NCBI GenBank assembly: GCA_030015575.1 | Contig: JASDDO010000024.1 | Span: 215,098,996-215,162,995 of the forward strand | Length of the DNA: 64,000 nt | Source of the DNA: Agapanthus africanus | Lineage: Eukaryota; Streptophyta; Magnoliopsida; Asparagales; Amaryllidaceae | Reading direction: 5' to 3' | Shown here: positions 23,420 through 36,182 of the stretch, piece after piece | How positions within the stretch are numbered: the stretch's first letter is position 1 | Layout: the number at the start of each line of letters is the position of its first letter | Made by a program: the position numbers and the translations under genes | Notes under the pieces: generated by a model | Seen by the model: the letters and a program-made list of their open reading frames with translations, nothing else | What the model was told of the DNA's origin: nothing | Database searches by the model: none

Positions 23420-25678
23420 GCATGCACTCTATCCTAGATCAGAATGGTTACCAATTTATCTAATCTGGAAACCTCCCACTGTACCGTCAAATTCTCCTCC
23501 AAACCTGAAAGAAGAATTAGTCGAGATCACCCGAGGAGTAAACCAACTCATCAGTGGGAATCGGGATCCAACTATCATCGCATGATAACGTGACGGGATC
23601 CGCTCACGTTATCACACTCCAGAAGGTATGCGCATATCTGGAAAGTTTCAGTTTCTTTAGAAACTCCCGATGTGATTTTTACCCCATGCTCTTATGACCT
23701 TGACTTTGGCCAACATATCATAAGTCACATGTCAAGTTCTACCCGTCATTCTCCAGGTTAATTTGAACCCACCCGTACATACCCTTGACTTTGGCCAAAA
23801 TAGTAGTACGACTGGCCTAAACCAACGCATCTATCTATGCTGCATATGAATACCCAATAGCTACCAATCACTGTGCCTTGACTTTGGCCAACATAGACAG
23901 CTTGAATACTTATTGACTATCCATATGAAACGACGGAGGGCTACGAATGGTTTCTGGCAAAAACCTTTAACGTAATGAACTTGATATCGTTGAAGGAACT
24001 GGATAGCTTTTAAAAAATATAGTGACGAAAACCTTTGCTAAAGAGGTCACTCCCGGTGAAGGGATCTCGGCTCTTTCCCCGTAGAATGAGGTGCAGGATA
24101 TTCCAACTGAATACCACGATGCAAAGCAAAATTAATCGGCTATAGTGAAGTTATTACGCTGACGCAAACTTCTGTCCAAGGGGTCACTCCCGGTGAAGGG
24201 ATCTCGGCTCTTGCTTCGTCGACTGAGGTGCTGGATATTCATAACCGAATACCACTGTGCAAAACAAAAGTGAACGTCCTTGCAATAACAGCTTTTTGAA
24301 AATTGTTCCAACAACATCAGAATAGGTTTGTTTAGCTTGCATTGATCTGAATCAATGCAGTCCCATCAATTGATCACACCAATAAAGAACGAAAATAATG
24401 ATGTACGTATATGCCATCCGCATTCGCCACTGGGTCCCGTCATTACCCGTTAGGTTACTTAACTAACGACAGAGCGGGGACTGGACTAGCACGGATGCAA
24501 AACATATACAACATCTACTAGTATATATATCAATATATAATATTCGCTCAAGGCGTGATAAAATGCAACATCACAGAAATGTAATAAGCGTCACAGAACA
24601 ATACAGATATTTGGGATCCCCGGGTTTCATAGAGCCGCTACTGAAACCCGACGTTCCCCTGGTCGTGTGGATAGCCTGTGCAATGAAATCCTAGACCCCT
24701 ACGGGCGCGGCAAGTTACCCGCCAAAACCTGAAGCGAGGCAGCCCCCTTCAGCAACGTGAATGGACCACCCGGCACTTCACGGAATCCGGTAACTTGGGC
24801 ACCCCTCCTGGGTCAACCTGTACCCCCTACGAGTGCGGCGAATAGCCCGCCAATTCTAGAGTGAGGCCCCCTCCGTCTCAACGCCATGAGATGCGGGCCC
24901 GTTGCCCTCTAGAATCTGGCTATCCGTGCACCCCACCTTGGGGTAATTCTAGTACAGAAAGTAAAATATACATACAACGGGTACATCGACCTCAACCCGG
25001 TCGTGCCCCAAAAGAATAATATACAAACAGGCAGTGATGACAGTCCACATGTCAGCCGCTCGCCCCGCAATATCAAATGTACATATAAAACAAAACTGTA
25101 CTAACATTGCATCCAGGCTATCCCCCACGACCAATCCGCAACATCACAGCACAACACAGAACATCAACGTGAATGTCACGTTCGCAAATCCGTCTAAAAG
25201 GGCTATAGCAGTTAGATAGGATTTACCGATCAAGTGACATTCACGGTCGCAGATATAATGTAAATACTGTGAACTAACACGTTTAAAATTTTCGATCGAT
25301 TAAATTTTCCCAAATAGGCCCCAAGCACTACTGCAGCACTCAAAGAAAATATGGGCCCAAAAATAATATACCAAAAGCCCAATTTTCAAGTCAAAAGGCC
25401 TCTGTAAAAAATTGGTGCATTGAACATCCAAAGTGGCAGCGGAACCGCGGCCCAAGCATGGGTTTGGCCGCGGTTCCGCGGTGGGATAGTGAGAACATGC
25501 AACCAAATTTTCACATAATTCTTATAATTGCCTGCATGTGTTTCTGCAACAACCTGAAAAAAATTTCGAGCCAAAAATATTTCGACAGAAACTGATGCTT
25601 TTGAAAATGCGGTTTTTGAAAATCCGATCGATCGAACTTGTAAACACGTTAGACCAAACTAGACTAGGTTAATGGTGT
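23420..25678 (-). other. E2 long leader between primer site and coding remnants
   Basis: About 2.2 kb with no recognisable gag. It contains three copies of ccttgactttggccaa (near 23699, 23786 and 23876) and two copies of aaggggtcactcccggtgaa (near 24040 and 24178). A G+C-rich direct-repeat block with taacccgccaa-like text lies at 24640-24930, and a CCGCGG doublet at 25438-25483. The E3 leader has the same modules in the same order, so the arrangement is a family trait. Confidence 0.65.
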
Positions 25679-25691
25679 GGCTCTGATACCA
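25679..25691 (-). other. E2 primer-binding site
   Basis: Plus strand ggctctgatacca, minus strand tggtatcagagcc, complementary to initiator tRNA-Met and one base from the LTR edge at 25693. This fixes the element's minus orientation. Confidence 0.9.
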
Positions 25692-25692
25692 G

Positions 25693-27503
25693 TGTAAGTG
25701 CACGGCGGCGCCCCGGCCGTCAATCCGAGGCCAAATTGCAGAAACGATAATTTACTTTAACTTTTTGAACCGGCACCACCGCGCACTAAAATCCCGGATC
25801 GGGCCATTAACATAGTCCTAGCTAACTAGAGAAGGGGTAGAGAGATATACCGAGGGATCCGTGTCCTTCGGTCTTCTCGTCGTCTTCCCGATCTCCCCGC
25901 GGAATCTCCGGTCTTCGCCTCCTCGCCGGAAGGGCACCACGTCGCCGGCATCTTTTACGGGCTCCCACCTCTGGACCGAGGCAACTCGGGCACGAAGTTG
26001 GCGAGCCGACGTGCCCAAGAATTGCTGTAGAATAATGTAGTGCTATGTCTCATTGGGGTTACTAGAAGTTGCCTTTTGAGTGGAGGAATGAGATATGGAA
26101 TTTTGTGATGAACTTGGGGATTTTTGCAAGCATGAAGAGAACCAAAAATCCCCACCAAAAAAATGGGCAGCCCCCTCCCCTATTGGCCGGCCCATAAGAA
26201 AAAAAAATGGGAGTATGAATGAGGGAGCCCCTCAATAATACAAGGGAGAGGAAGAGAAAATGCTATCATGCATGAGAGAGAAAAAGGATGATGATGAAAT
26301 ATAATGATCACTAACCAAAACCAATACTCCATCAACCATCATCACACCCAAAGTCAAGCAATCATGAAGTGAAGGAGTCAATGAAAGCTACACCCATCAT
26401 GAAAACTATCATGAAGCAAAAAGTCTCCTCAATTGTTAATTGCACAATTGCAAATAACCCCCTCCACCAAAATTTCAGCCAAGGAAAGAAACAAAGGAAA
26501 ATGGCCGAAACGGAAAACAAACTGGCAACTTCAGAAAACTGATCCCGTAATGAATTACAGGAAACCCCGCTGCTGTATATACATACCTGCATTTGTATTC
26601 CGACCGAAATACAAATGCAATGAGACAAAATCTACACTATACAATACTAGGATCCGGCTTAAACCAAAGCCTGCTAGTATTATCCGTCCGATCATGACCC
26701 GTGCAATACCGCACGTATCTGATCGAACCTTGCCATATCTCCATACGGCCTCTACAGCGTTTCGCCCGAAACTTGAGAAACTGGTCTGTGGGGGACTCTA
26801 AAGACTCGTCAATCCCTTGGCTGTGGATTTAACCACTAGCACGTCAGAGGTATTAGCCATATGTAACGGGCTACCAGGTATTAACCAAAAGGGACGTCGA
26901 TGAGCGAACTCATCCTGACACCCTACTGAGCCAGTCAGTGACAATATCCATACAGTCCGGTCCGTTCGTCTATGAGCATCGCATGGCGGGCCTAGGGGGT
27001 TGGTAAAAGTCAGACCCCCAAAAGCGGTACAAGTCGTGTCGGAGTGTAGCCCAGAACACCCTGAGATACTACTGGAATACCTACCAGTAAATCTCCTGCC
27101 TTGGCCAAGAACTTCGTGTAAGGGCTTTCCTAGACACAGCGCGACCTCACCCCCAATACCGGGAGAGACGAACCCCTGCAGATCCGCTCACTGCCTCCAT
27201 GTGGCTCGGGACTGTACCCAACTAAAACATGTTTGCACGTCTCCTTTGAGCGGGGTAGGGTAGTAATCAAAGTACAGTGGGAACTCACACGAGACAAATG
27301 AAGATCTCAGGTCGATGAACTAACCTGTACACATGTCACCAGGGAACTGCTATCTAACGTCGGGTATAAGACCAACTAGCATGTTCCCGGCGAGTCCTGT
27401 CCGGTGTACTCATAACCCAATGAGCACCTGTATACATCTTAGGTGAACCAACTGACACCAGTGGCTTGTGAGACTGACCACCGCCCCTCGTCGGGGTCTC
27501 GAT
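25693..27503 (-). repeat. E2 5' LTR, first part (split by E3)
   Basis: 1811 bp. It breaks off after gtctcgat, where E3 begins; tcgat at 27499-27503 is one copy of the E3 target duplication. The remaining 328 bp are at 47686-48013. Confidence 0.92.
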
Positions 27504-29704
27504 TGTAGGGTTCCTAGGCACACTCATGAGGTTCTACAACTAATCAACCATGCCAAAATCAAATTTTTACATGTGCCGAGAAACCCTAATGCAAGATCGT
27601 TACTAGAGGTAAGGCGATATACATACAAGTTAACAACTTTATCTACAAGTGAAAGGGACTACAAACTTTGTAGATCCGATCCTCCACTTCTTTAGTTCCG
27701 TGTTGACGTCCCTCCGCTGCGATCATCGGGATCCCGGACTCTAGCGTTGGTTTCGTCGGAGAAATAAGCGGGCTAGGTCGATGACTTCGATGCCGAAGAT
27801 GATCTACGTCGAGGCGACTCAAACTCAAGCTCCATCTTCACTAGGTTGTGAAACTTATGAAGATAACACACTCTACTACATGGCAAGTTGTAGAGGATGA
27901 AGAAATAGGAAGTGGGTTCACTTTAGAATTGGATTTCTCACTTGATTTCTTCACTTGGAATTTTCAAGAAAGCTTTCTTCAGTTCATGAAGAAGAAGAAG
28001 AAGGAAAATGAATAATGAATTATCTCAAAAAGAAAATTCAAGTGAAGTCTATCATTTAGCAACCATGGGTGAGTAAACTCATGTAGAGAGTAAACTAGGG
28101 TTTAGGCTAATGGTTAGGTTAATAAACAAAACAAAATGGCAAGACTTTTCAAAGATGCTATGAAGCTTCATGAAGCTTCAAGCCAAAAGAAGAAAAGCCA
28201 CCATTTAGTTTTTCCAAAATTAATAAAGAAAATAAAACCCTAACCATTAACCTAAACTTGGTGTAAGTCATACACACACCCAAGTTTGCATGTATCATCA
28301 AACATGATACGAACTAGTGCACAAACATATATCATATATACAACTTGTGCACATCAAGTGAGAAAATCAATCTTAAGTGAACAAATACTAGTTAATGTAA
28401 AGTAATATATCAAATATATAATCATACATTAAATCATTAAATCAACACTTGATTTAATGATCCGGTCATACTGCATATAACCGACTAATATCAAGTGTAT
28501 CAATATATCGAATCAACATTTGATTCGGTAACCCGGCTATATCACATATAACCGTCCGATGATACAAATCACGAGAATAGAACAAAGTATCACATACTGG
28601 TATTATTCTCGGTCCCGCACATATCTCATATGCGCTCCTATTTCATTTCACTTGAGCCAGGAAACCCCTGTGTAGGACTCTGAAGAATCGTCAATACGCC
28701 GGCAGTAGCTGATGATCATATCAAACACCCACAAGCCGCAAGCGGTCTGCTAAACGTAACGGCCACCCGGGTATTGAGCGATCAGAAGATCAACGAGCAA
28801 GCCCGCTGACACTCCTGTGAATCCAACCAGTAACACTTATCGTACAGTCCGGTCTGTTCGTCTGATATGTCGCATATCTCGCCTAGGGGTGGTGAACGTC
28901 AGACCCCAGTAGCTCGATAAGTCATGCCGATGTAAGGTCCATAACAAGCATGAAACTACTGATAATACTTACCAGTAAATCAGTGCAACCCTGGCCAGGG
29001 ATTTCCAGTTATGGCCAGTCGAGCATAGCGCAACATCAACCCCTAATACCGGGATAGACGAATCCCTTCCTATCGCTCATTGCCTCCATGTGAATCGGGA
29101 CTGTACCCAAAAACCACCTGTTTGCACGACTCGGTAGAGCCGTGGTAGGGTGGAAATCAAAGCACAGTGGGAGACACACAAGACTCTATGACGATCTCGG
29201 GTCAACAGGCAAAGCTGTACCAGTGTCACCAGAGAACTGCCATCTGACGTGAGGTATAATACCATCTGGGAGTTCTCGGCGAGTCCGTTCAGTGTACCCA
29301 GTCTCCCCTGAGCACCCGCATACCATCTCTGATGTCAAACACCAATGGATATGGGATCATCCACCGCCCATCACATGGGTCGAGAAGATATACGCTAGTC
29401 TACTCTGGAATATCGATGCCCCGTCTCGATATTCCCACGACTAGGAACATTGAAGGATGTACTCATGGACTACCCAGGTCCCACTAGTATGATCTACATC
29501 ATAGTCCTGGAAGTCGAGCACACATCCTAAGGGCTTTATCAACATGTAATAGAGAGACTGCAAGTATACATATTAAGATAAAGAGCAACCAGATAGCGTA
29601 CTATCATGTTGAGCAAGAAAGTCCTACCTATATATGTCCCAGCATCCACTACAATATACATCTCATGTACAGTAATGGCCTCTAGAGCATACATATAACT
29701 AACA
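27504..29704 (-). repeat. E3 3' LTR
   Basis: Plus-strand start tgtagggttcctagg and end catataactaaca. Very similar to 45479-47680. It contains a short hairpin at 29366-29380 that aligns with the hairpin of the E1 and E2 LTRs. No genes. Confidence 0.92.
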
Positions 29705-29717
29705 ATCTCCCACTTGC
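29705..29717 (-). other. E3 polypurine tract
   Basis: Minus strand tgcaagtgggagat lies directly against the 3' LTR and is shared with E2. Confidence 0.8.
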
Positions 29718-30253
29718 ACTAGGGCCATCTGTAGCAGTGGTTGCAGTATCTCATACTCAACCATCCCATATGCGTCTCTCTCTGGGAAAAGGCCTTTGTG
29801 AGTGGATTCGCCGTGTTGTCCTCTGAGTCTACTCTCCTAACCTCGATCACCCTGGAGATCAACTATCTCCATGATCAGGTGATGCTGCCTCAGAATATGT
29901 CTAGGTCACTGATGGGACCGGGGTTCCTGGGCTAAAGCCACACTTCCATTGTCACACAATGGTAGGAACCTAGTTCATCTCATGAACTAATATACACCCA
30001 AACTTCCTCTTTGGTAGTATCTTTGATAGCACGGTATCTAGCTTGGAACTCTTCCAACATACCGTCCCTCTACTGAGGGTAAAGACAATGCCTGCGACTG
30101 ACATTCAGTCGTCCTTATCACCCTGGAACTTTTCCAGTGATTCTCCCCAGGATCGATTGATACCATCTCACTATAACTAGTGAGAATCCTAACATCCATT
30201 TGGATCTATCTCATAGATCCAAAACCCAGGATTTAGGAGGTATCATTTTGATC

Positions 30254-30493
30254 CTATATAGAGAATCCATGTGATAAGAGGAGATTGACCGATCGTAGTA
30301 TAGGAAACTTTTTTCCTATCAAGAGTATGTTGTCCACGTACAATACGAGGACGACCACCTTACTCTCTACTACCCTTTTGTATGTACATGGTTCATCTAC
30401 CATTTTGATGAAGTCAAACTCTTTGACTACCACATCAAAAAAGACGTTCCAACTCCGCGATACCTGCTTTATCTTGTAAAGCAACTTGCACAC
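30254..30493 (-). pseudogene. E3 reverse transcriptase, partial
   Basis: An 80-residue piece with K-I-K-Q-V-S-R-S-W-N, EFDFIK, DEPCTYKRV and VLVLYVDNILLIG: the stretch from the GLKQASRSW block through the RT active site. The catalytic pair normally reads Y-V-D-D; here the second Asp is Asn, a single G-to-A change. That residue binds the metal ion, so the enzyme would be inactive even without the flanking stops. RNase H should follow to the left (29718-30250) but is only faintly recognisable. Confidence 0.85.
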
Positions 30494-30922
30494 GTTTCCG
30501 CTGCTCCCACTGTTTACGAAGCCCTCTGGCTGTGTACTTATAGACGTTCTCTTCTAAATCAGTATTTAGAAAAATAGTCATGACACCCAACTACCAGATA
30601 TCGTAGTCATGGTATGTAGCAATAGTAAGTAGGATCTGGATGGAAGCATAGCCACTGAAAAAGGTTTCATCATTTTCCACGCCTGGTCGATGACGAAAAA
30701 CTTTAACAAGTCTAGCTTTGAAAGTCTCAACTTTTCCATCTACACCAAGTAATCTTCTCAAGATATACTTGCTCCTGATGGGGATTTAACCCTTCAGATA
30801 TTGCAACCAAAGTCCATACTTCGTTGGTGTACATGGATTCCATCTCAGATCGCTAAGCATCCAGCCATTCTTACAGAGTCCCTACTCTTGATGGCCTGCT
30901 CGAAACTAGTTGGGTCATCATC

Positions 30923-31204
30923 TCATGATGCAATCCTCGCTCCCACTGTCATCGAGAAACCGAAGTATCTCTCAGGCGGATGAGGAACCCTACTAGATCG
31001 GCGGAGAGGCTGAGGTTCGTCGGAGACTATTGAATCCTTTGGTTCTATCAAATCATCAGCTATAGTTTGTATAACTGGAACTTCTTCCAGTTCTACAGAA
31101 GTGACCTTGCCTCGATCTTGTCCGGATTTTGCTTTTGACATAGGCCGGACAATCCCAAATCTTAATTTACTTAAGAGATGGGCTCTTCCCATACCATATC
31201 TCAT
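30923..31204 (-). pseudogene. E3 integrase-RT linker
   Basis: Contains DEPQPLRRSSRVPHPPERYF, the RRSSR...PPERY signature that sits between integrase and RT in many Ty1/copia polyproteins. Acidic residues precede it. The frame is open for 93 residues but is not continuous with the integrase or RT pieces. Confidence 0.8.
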
Positions 31205-31853
31205 ATGGAGTGGTAGGCATTGATTTGATTGGAATCTGATTCAATAGGTATGCAGCTTCTCAAGTGCATAACCTCCAAAAGGAAATAGGTAACTCAGCAG
31301 TACTCATCATAGAGCGCACCATATCATATAGGGTGTGATTGCTCCACCCCGATACACCGACGTGCTGTGGTGTATACGGAGGAGTAATGCAGAGAGGGAA
31401 TCTCATTCTCCTTTAGAATAGTCCAGGAATCCCGTGCACAAGTATTCTCCTCCATGATCTCATCATAGGACATAATACTTATACCTATATTGGTTCTCTA
31501 CTTCTGACTTATATTCATTGAATTTCTCAAAAGCTTCAGATATGTGTTTCAACAGGAACATGTGTCCGAATCTTGAGAGATCGTCAGTGAATGTAAGGAA
31601 GTACAAAGAACCAGTCCTGGCATATGTAGACTGGGGACCTTTATACATCACTATGTATCAGTCCCAAGAGTTCACTAACTCTTTCTCTGTTTCCAGTAAA
31701 CGGAGTTATGGTCAACTTATCTTTGTGACATGACTGGCAAGTTTTATAAGATGTAAATTTAAACTGATTTAAATATGCATCTAAATGTAACTTAGCTAGT
31801 CGGGTCGCATTGATATGACCTAGTCTACAATGCCTCAAGAAGAATTCGTTCAT
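31172..31853 (-). pseudogene. E3 pre-integrase zinc domain and integrase
   Basis: 31641-31853 gives HCRLGHINATRLAKLHL and CQSCHKDKLTITPF (an HHCC zinc finger with all four ligands), then GLIHSDV with the first catalytic Asp. 31463-31651 continues with YFLTFTDDLSRFGHMFLLKH and a K-S-E-V-E-N-Q motif. The rest, to about 31172, has stops and frame changes but still shows an integrase C-terminal pattern. Integrase would insert the element; this copy is broken in at least two places. Confidence 0.85.
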
Positions 31854-32006
31854 TTCTGAACTCTTCTTCTCGTGTGTGTTCTATATACTAAGAACTGTAG
31901 TCTGAATTAGAATGTGTATGCTTTTAGATAATGTGCCTGAACCGATCAACTCTTGATATAGGATATGTGCAAAACATTATCCAACAATACAAAATTATAT
32001 CCTTCT

Positions 32007-32469
32007 TTAGTAAATAAAGAGACTGATATGACGTTGTATATCAGGTTCGGTATCTAATAACATTTGTTCAGAATCAATGTATTTTGGTAATACAGGGTGA
32101 TAGTGACCAACAGACTTGGCTGCAACACTTGCACCGTTTTCTGTCTCATGAAACTTATCACCCGTTCTCAGTTCTCTACCTTTCTGTAGCCCTATGTAAC
32201 AGATTACATTTCTGGGATCCTGATTCGATATCAAATACCCATGACGTAGAGGATACTGAGAAACAGTTCTTTGTAATGAACACGCCCGAAGAAGATGCAT
32301 CATAATGCACTTTCTTCGTTTGGGCGGCACGGGAATTCTGGTAATCCCCAATTTCCTGCTCGGTCTTATAACAATTATAAGTTGGAGCGGGACCAACGTT
32401 CCCCAGCTCAGTATAACAAGCGGGTTCGGTCAATACATCCATATTATTATCTTGATTAAGGCGTGACAT
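32007..32469 (-). pseudogene. E3 protease with remnant Gag end
   Basis: The frame 32176-32469 carries SSTSWVFDIESGSQKCN, which aligns with the copia protease active site (normally W-V-L-D-T-G). Here the catalytic Asp is present but the following Thr-Gly are Ile-Glu, so activity is unlikely. Before it, NCYKTEQEIGDYQNSRAA occupies the place of the Gag zinc knuckle but lacks most ligands. The frame starts with an ATG at 32467-32469, preceded on the minus strand by a pyrimidine-rich run ending in CAG. Confidence 0.7.
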
Positions 32470-33290
32470 GGTCGCTACCTGGAGAGAGAGAGAAGAAAAA
32501 ACTCTGCGTGCGCTCTTGTAAGATTAGATTGGTTATTTATTTTATCTAATCAGGATGGCTCCCACTATTTTTATCAAATCTTCCTTCAAACCCTAAAAGG
32601 AAAGACTAGCCGGGATTAATTACACTCTACAAGTTCGCCAATCTTTCAGCCAGGCCAGTGCCGGTACTTTGAGGGAGGTTCCCCGTGCTTTCGCACGGAC
32701 CTAATTAAAGTAAACCTCGTTTTCCCAGGGGCGTAACCCCGTTGACACCTTTCTAGACACCTACTTGATCGGCTAATTGTAAAGTGCAAAACTCTCCCAG
32801 GAGTAACAATTACTCGCAGTGGGTATCGGGATCCAACTATCATATAGAAGGTATGCAATCTCATTGCAAATTTCAACACTTGAAACTCCCGATAAAGGTT
32901 TTTACCCCTAGCACTTATGACCTTAACTATGGTCAACAAATCATAAGCACTAGTCAAGTTCTACCCGTCATTTCGTGATTAATTAGACCCACCCACATGA
33001 CCATTAACTAAGGTCAACAAAGTCACGCGACTGTCCTAACTAATCGCATCATATGCGGTGTAGGAAGACATTACTTAACTACCGTACACTGTGTCTTGAC
33101 TATGGTCAACAAACACAGCACGAATACTAAGTACTCTACTTCCTAAAATGACAGAGGGTTGCGGATGGTTTTTATGAAAACCTTTAACGCTTTGAACTTG
33201 ATCTCGTTGCAGAATCAAATGGTTTTTAAATGGAGTGGTTTTGAGGCCTTTCTAGTTTTGCTAAAGGGGTCACTCCCGATGAAGGGATCG
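32470..33290 (-). other. E3 leader, part left of G2
   Basis: No recognisable gag. Contains three copies of a gacyttaactatggtcaaca-like motif (near 32929, 33003 and 33096), matching the three copies in the E2 leader. Ends in aaggggtcactcccgatgaa, a leader repeat cut by G2 at the duplication gatcg (33286-33290). Confidence 0.65.
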
Positions 33291-36159
33291 TGTAACACCC
33301 GAGCCCAATACCACTATTTTCTGTTATTGGTTGAGCATTAGATATTATTCATTTCATTTATCTTGCTTGTTTGGGTCTTATTGTGAAATTTTGTCTGGTA
33401 AGGTCATTTCTGCATATAACAAATTTTAGCACCTAAAGTAAAATTAAAAATATCTATCTTGGCCTACTCGACACCCCTAGCCGCGTGGTAGCGTCCGTGC
33501 GTCGAGTTCTCGTCCCGTTCGGTGAAACGGGCGAGTTTGGACGACTACGCGCGCGTACAGGTGTCCGACTTGGGGGTATGCTTTTTAATCATAAAACATT
33601 CCATTTTAAGATTTGGAACCCGCTTAAAATTCTATTATTTAAATTTCAAATTTTGGACCCAACCCGGGCGCGATTTGAAAATGTTTCACTTAGCGCCAAA
33701 ATCTCAAATTAATATAATATTTAAACCATATATATATTCGTTAACTTATAAGATTTACTGTTAACTTAAATCATTCTAAATCTTTTAAATATTCTTTTTT
33801 AAAACCTCTGCATTCTCCTCTGGCCAATCACGGGGCTCTTAACCCCCGCGGGCCCCTCCTCTAACGTCTCTCTCTCTCTCTAATTTCTCTATCCCTCTCT
33901 CTCTCTAATCTCTCGTATCTCTCTCTCTCTCTCTCTCTAATTCTTTGCCTCCCTCTCTCTCTATATATATACCATCCCCTGCATCTTTCTCCTTCACGAG
34001 AAAACCCATCGCGACCTAGCCCTAGCCGTCTCCACCATCGCCACCGCAGCTCTGACGCCGGCGCCAGCGCCACCGTTGCCCTCGCCTCCGCCTCCTCGTA
34101 CCAACCTCGACATCCCCTCCTTCTCCCCGTGTGCACGTCATCACCGCAGCAACCCCCGTGCCTTCTCTGTACGGCCGGAGACATCGCCGGCGACCTTCGT
34201 CGTTGTCACCCGCGCCACCTTCACCGCCTCCTCACCACTTGCGCACTCCAGACCCGACCAGCCCCTCTCCATCTCCACTTTCTTCCCCGTTTCCATACCC
34301 GCAGCCGTCGCCTGCAACCTCCTCGCCGGCGCCGCACCGCCGTCGAACCCATCGCTGGCACGCCCTCTGCAACACCAGTAAGCCCTCTCTCCCCTTCCTC
34401 CTTCCATTTTCCCTCCGGTTTATCCCTTGGCCGTGCATTACCTTTTCCGGTTGTTTTGTCGCTGTTCGCCGGAATCCGGCCGTGCCGGTGGCGTGTCCTG
34501 ATGATCCAGCAGAGTGCTCTGACTCGTGAGGTCCCTTGGTTCGTCGTTTGGGTTCAATCCGTGAACCGTGCGTTCGTCGTGTGTTTCCCCGCCGACGTTA
34601 CGTTCCGTTTTTCCCGGTTCGCGACCCGTCGAGACAAGTATCACTTGCTACATGCTATACTATACAATTATATATGTTTGACTCATTAAACCTGCAAAAC
34701 TTAACTCGGTATAGTTTTTTTCTCATTTGGTTGCAATATGACATATATCATTTTACAGTTAACATAGAAATTACAATTTGCCACTTTTAACCTAAGAACC
34801 AAGTTTACCTGTTAATCACATTTTACCGTTTAATAGATTGTAGCACTTTCCCATGTAGTTCTATTACATTCGGATATTCGTATTCAAAGGTTTGATATAA
34901 CTGTATTGCATCATCATTTAAACTGTTGCACCGCTAAGGGTGCTCAAAACCTGTTAATATAATAAAACGGCTGCACTATATTAATGCACTATTGTGATTG
35001 AATGAGACTGCTTATTGTTGTTTAATTTATTGCTTATTTCCTGCTGCTAATCCCCTGTTTGATTATATATCTGTTGTGAGCACACCCACGATATTGTTAC
35101 ATCCTGACTTGACTTTGTCACACATGATATATATTGATACACCTGACATGGTACCGTTTACTGTTGACTTGACCTGATGTACCATGACATGACCTGTTAC
35201 CTGATCTCGTGCCTAATTCCAACAAACCTGACATGTTGTCCTCATGGACCATTCCTGTTGTCTATCCAGACAAACCTGCTGTTACCTGATCCGGTGTTGG
35301 CATTAGTTCTTGATTACTGAACACCTGACTCGACATACATAACTTGGGGGTATGGGGAAATCAAAAGTGTAAACTAAAGTGTAACTTAAAAGGGTATTAC
35401 TTGATCCGTGGTCCCGGGGGGTAACGGGACAGAGCCATTCGTGACTCTTACATTTTTTTGATCCATGGTCCCGGGGGGTAACGGGACAGAACCACTCTTG
35501 GTTCACATTTTCCTGATCCGTGGTCCCGGGGGGTAACGGGACAGAACCACTATTGGTTCACATATTCCTGATCTGTGGTCCCGGGGGGTAACGGGACATA
35601 TCCTTTGAGTTACATGGAGGATTACTCAAATTGATTTCAAAGACTTTAGAATAGAAAACCTGATAGAACAATTTAGTTACCCACTGCACACTACCCTGCA
35701 CTGCTTGTTTCATACTATTGCTTTATTCATGTTTATTTCTGCATTGCCTATTACACTGTTCATATTATATTACTGGTTGACATGACGCGCTGACGTCTGG
35801 GTTTTGCATGGCCCAGATTCCGTACCGCTGTCGCAGTCCGAGCAGGAGTACTTCAGCCAGCAGGCTGAGCTGTGATGTGTTAGTATTAGTTAGTTTTATT
35901 TCCTGCATTTATTTCCTGATGTGAGCCCGCATTATGGGACATACTTTTCAGTTATTTGTATTGGATCATTTGCTTCCGCATTTATTTATTATTGACTCCT
36001 GTTATTCTGGATTATGGACATGTTTTAGATAGTTTTATCTTGTTCTTGATATCTCTACAGCCGTAATGTGACTGTGGATGGATACTTCCTACCCACAGGT
36101 AGCATGGTTGGCTATGTCACGTGCCCAATCTAGCGTACTCTGGAAAGCGGGGCGTGACA
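33291..36159 (+). repeat. G2 5' LTR
   Basis: Starts tgtaacacccgag and ends gaaagcggggcgtgaca. It contains CT-rich microsatellites (about 33865-33965), a tatatatata stretch that may be the TATA region (33962-33971), a G+C-rich block with long chance open frames (34000-34640), and four copies of a 55-57 bp repeat (35402-35602). Confidence 0.95.
35402..35602 (+). repeat. Tandem repeat in the G2 5' LTR, four copies
   Basis: Units start at 35402, 35459, 35514 and 35569, each beginning with tgatccgtggtcccgggggg (a base or two changed in some) and continuing with taacgggaca. The 3' LTR has only three units (42454, 42511, 42566), which accounts for part of the length difference between the two LTRs. 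Confidence 0.9.
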
Positions 36160-36169
36160 TAGTTCTTTT

Positions 36170-36182
36170 GGTATCAGAGCCA
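36170..36182 (+). other. G2 primer-binding site
   Basis: tggtatcagagcc, complementary to initiator tRNA-Met, about ten bases after the 5' LTR end. Confidence 0.9.

Larger units (their letters stand above)
20000..23420 (-). pseudogene. E2 pol remnants
   Basis: Highly decayed. An RT piece lies at about 20750-20960: minus-strand YRLKQISRRS and GFDFIKIGDGSVKKVV, aligned with E3 30254-30493. An integrase C-terminal piece lies at about 21540-21690: MVRSMMSTAELPISFW and YLLNQIPIKS. Many stops and frame changes are present. Part of the interior is duplicated: about 22530-22880 resembles 22930-23290, and shorter direct repeats lie at 22218-22375. A block at 23054-23416 corresponds in position to the E3 region just upstream of its protease. 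Confidence 0.7.

Noticed and set aside
34000-34700. Long G+C-rich open frames in the G2 LTR (up to 186 residues), repeated at 40864-41733
   Set aside because: Present in both LTRs, proline/serine/arginine-rich chance frames in several phases and on both strands, with no conserved domain; they are LTR sequence, not genes.
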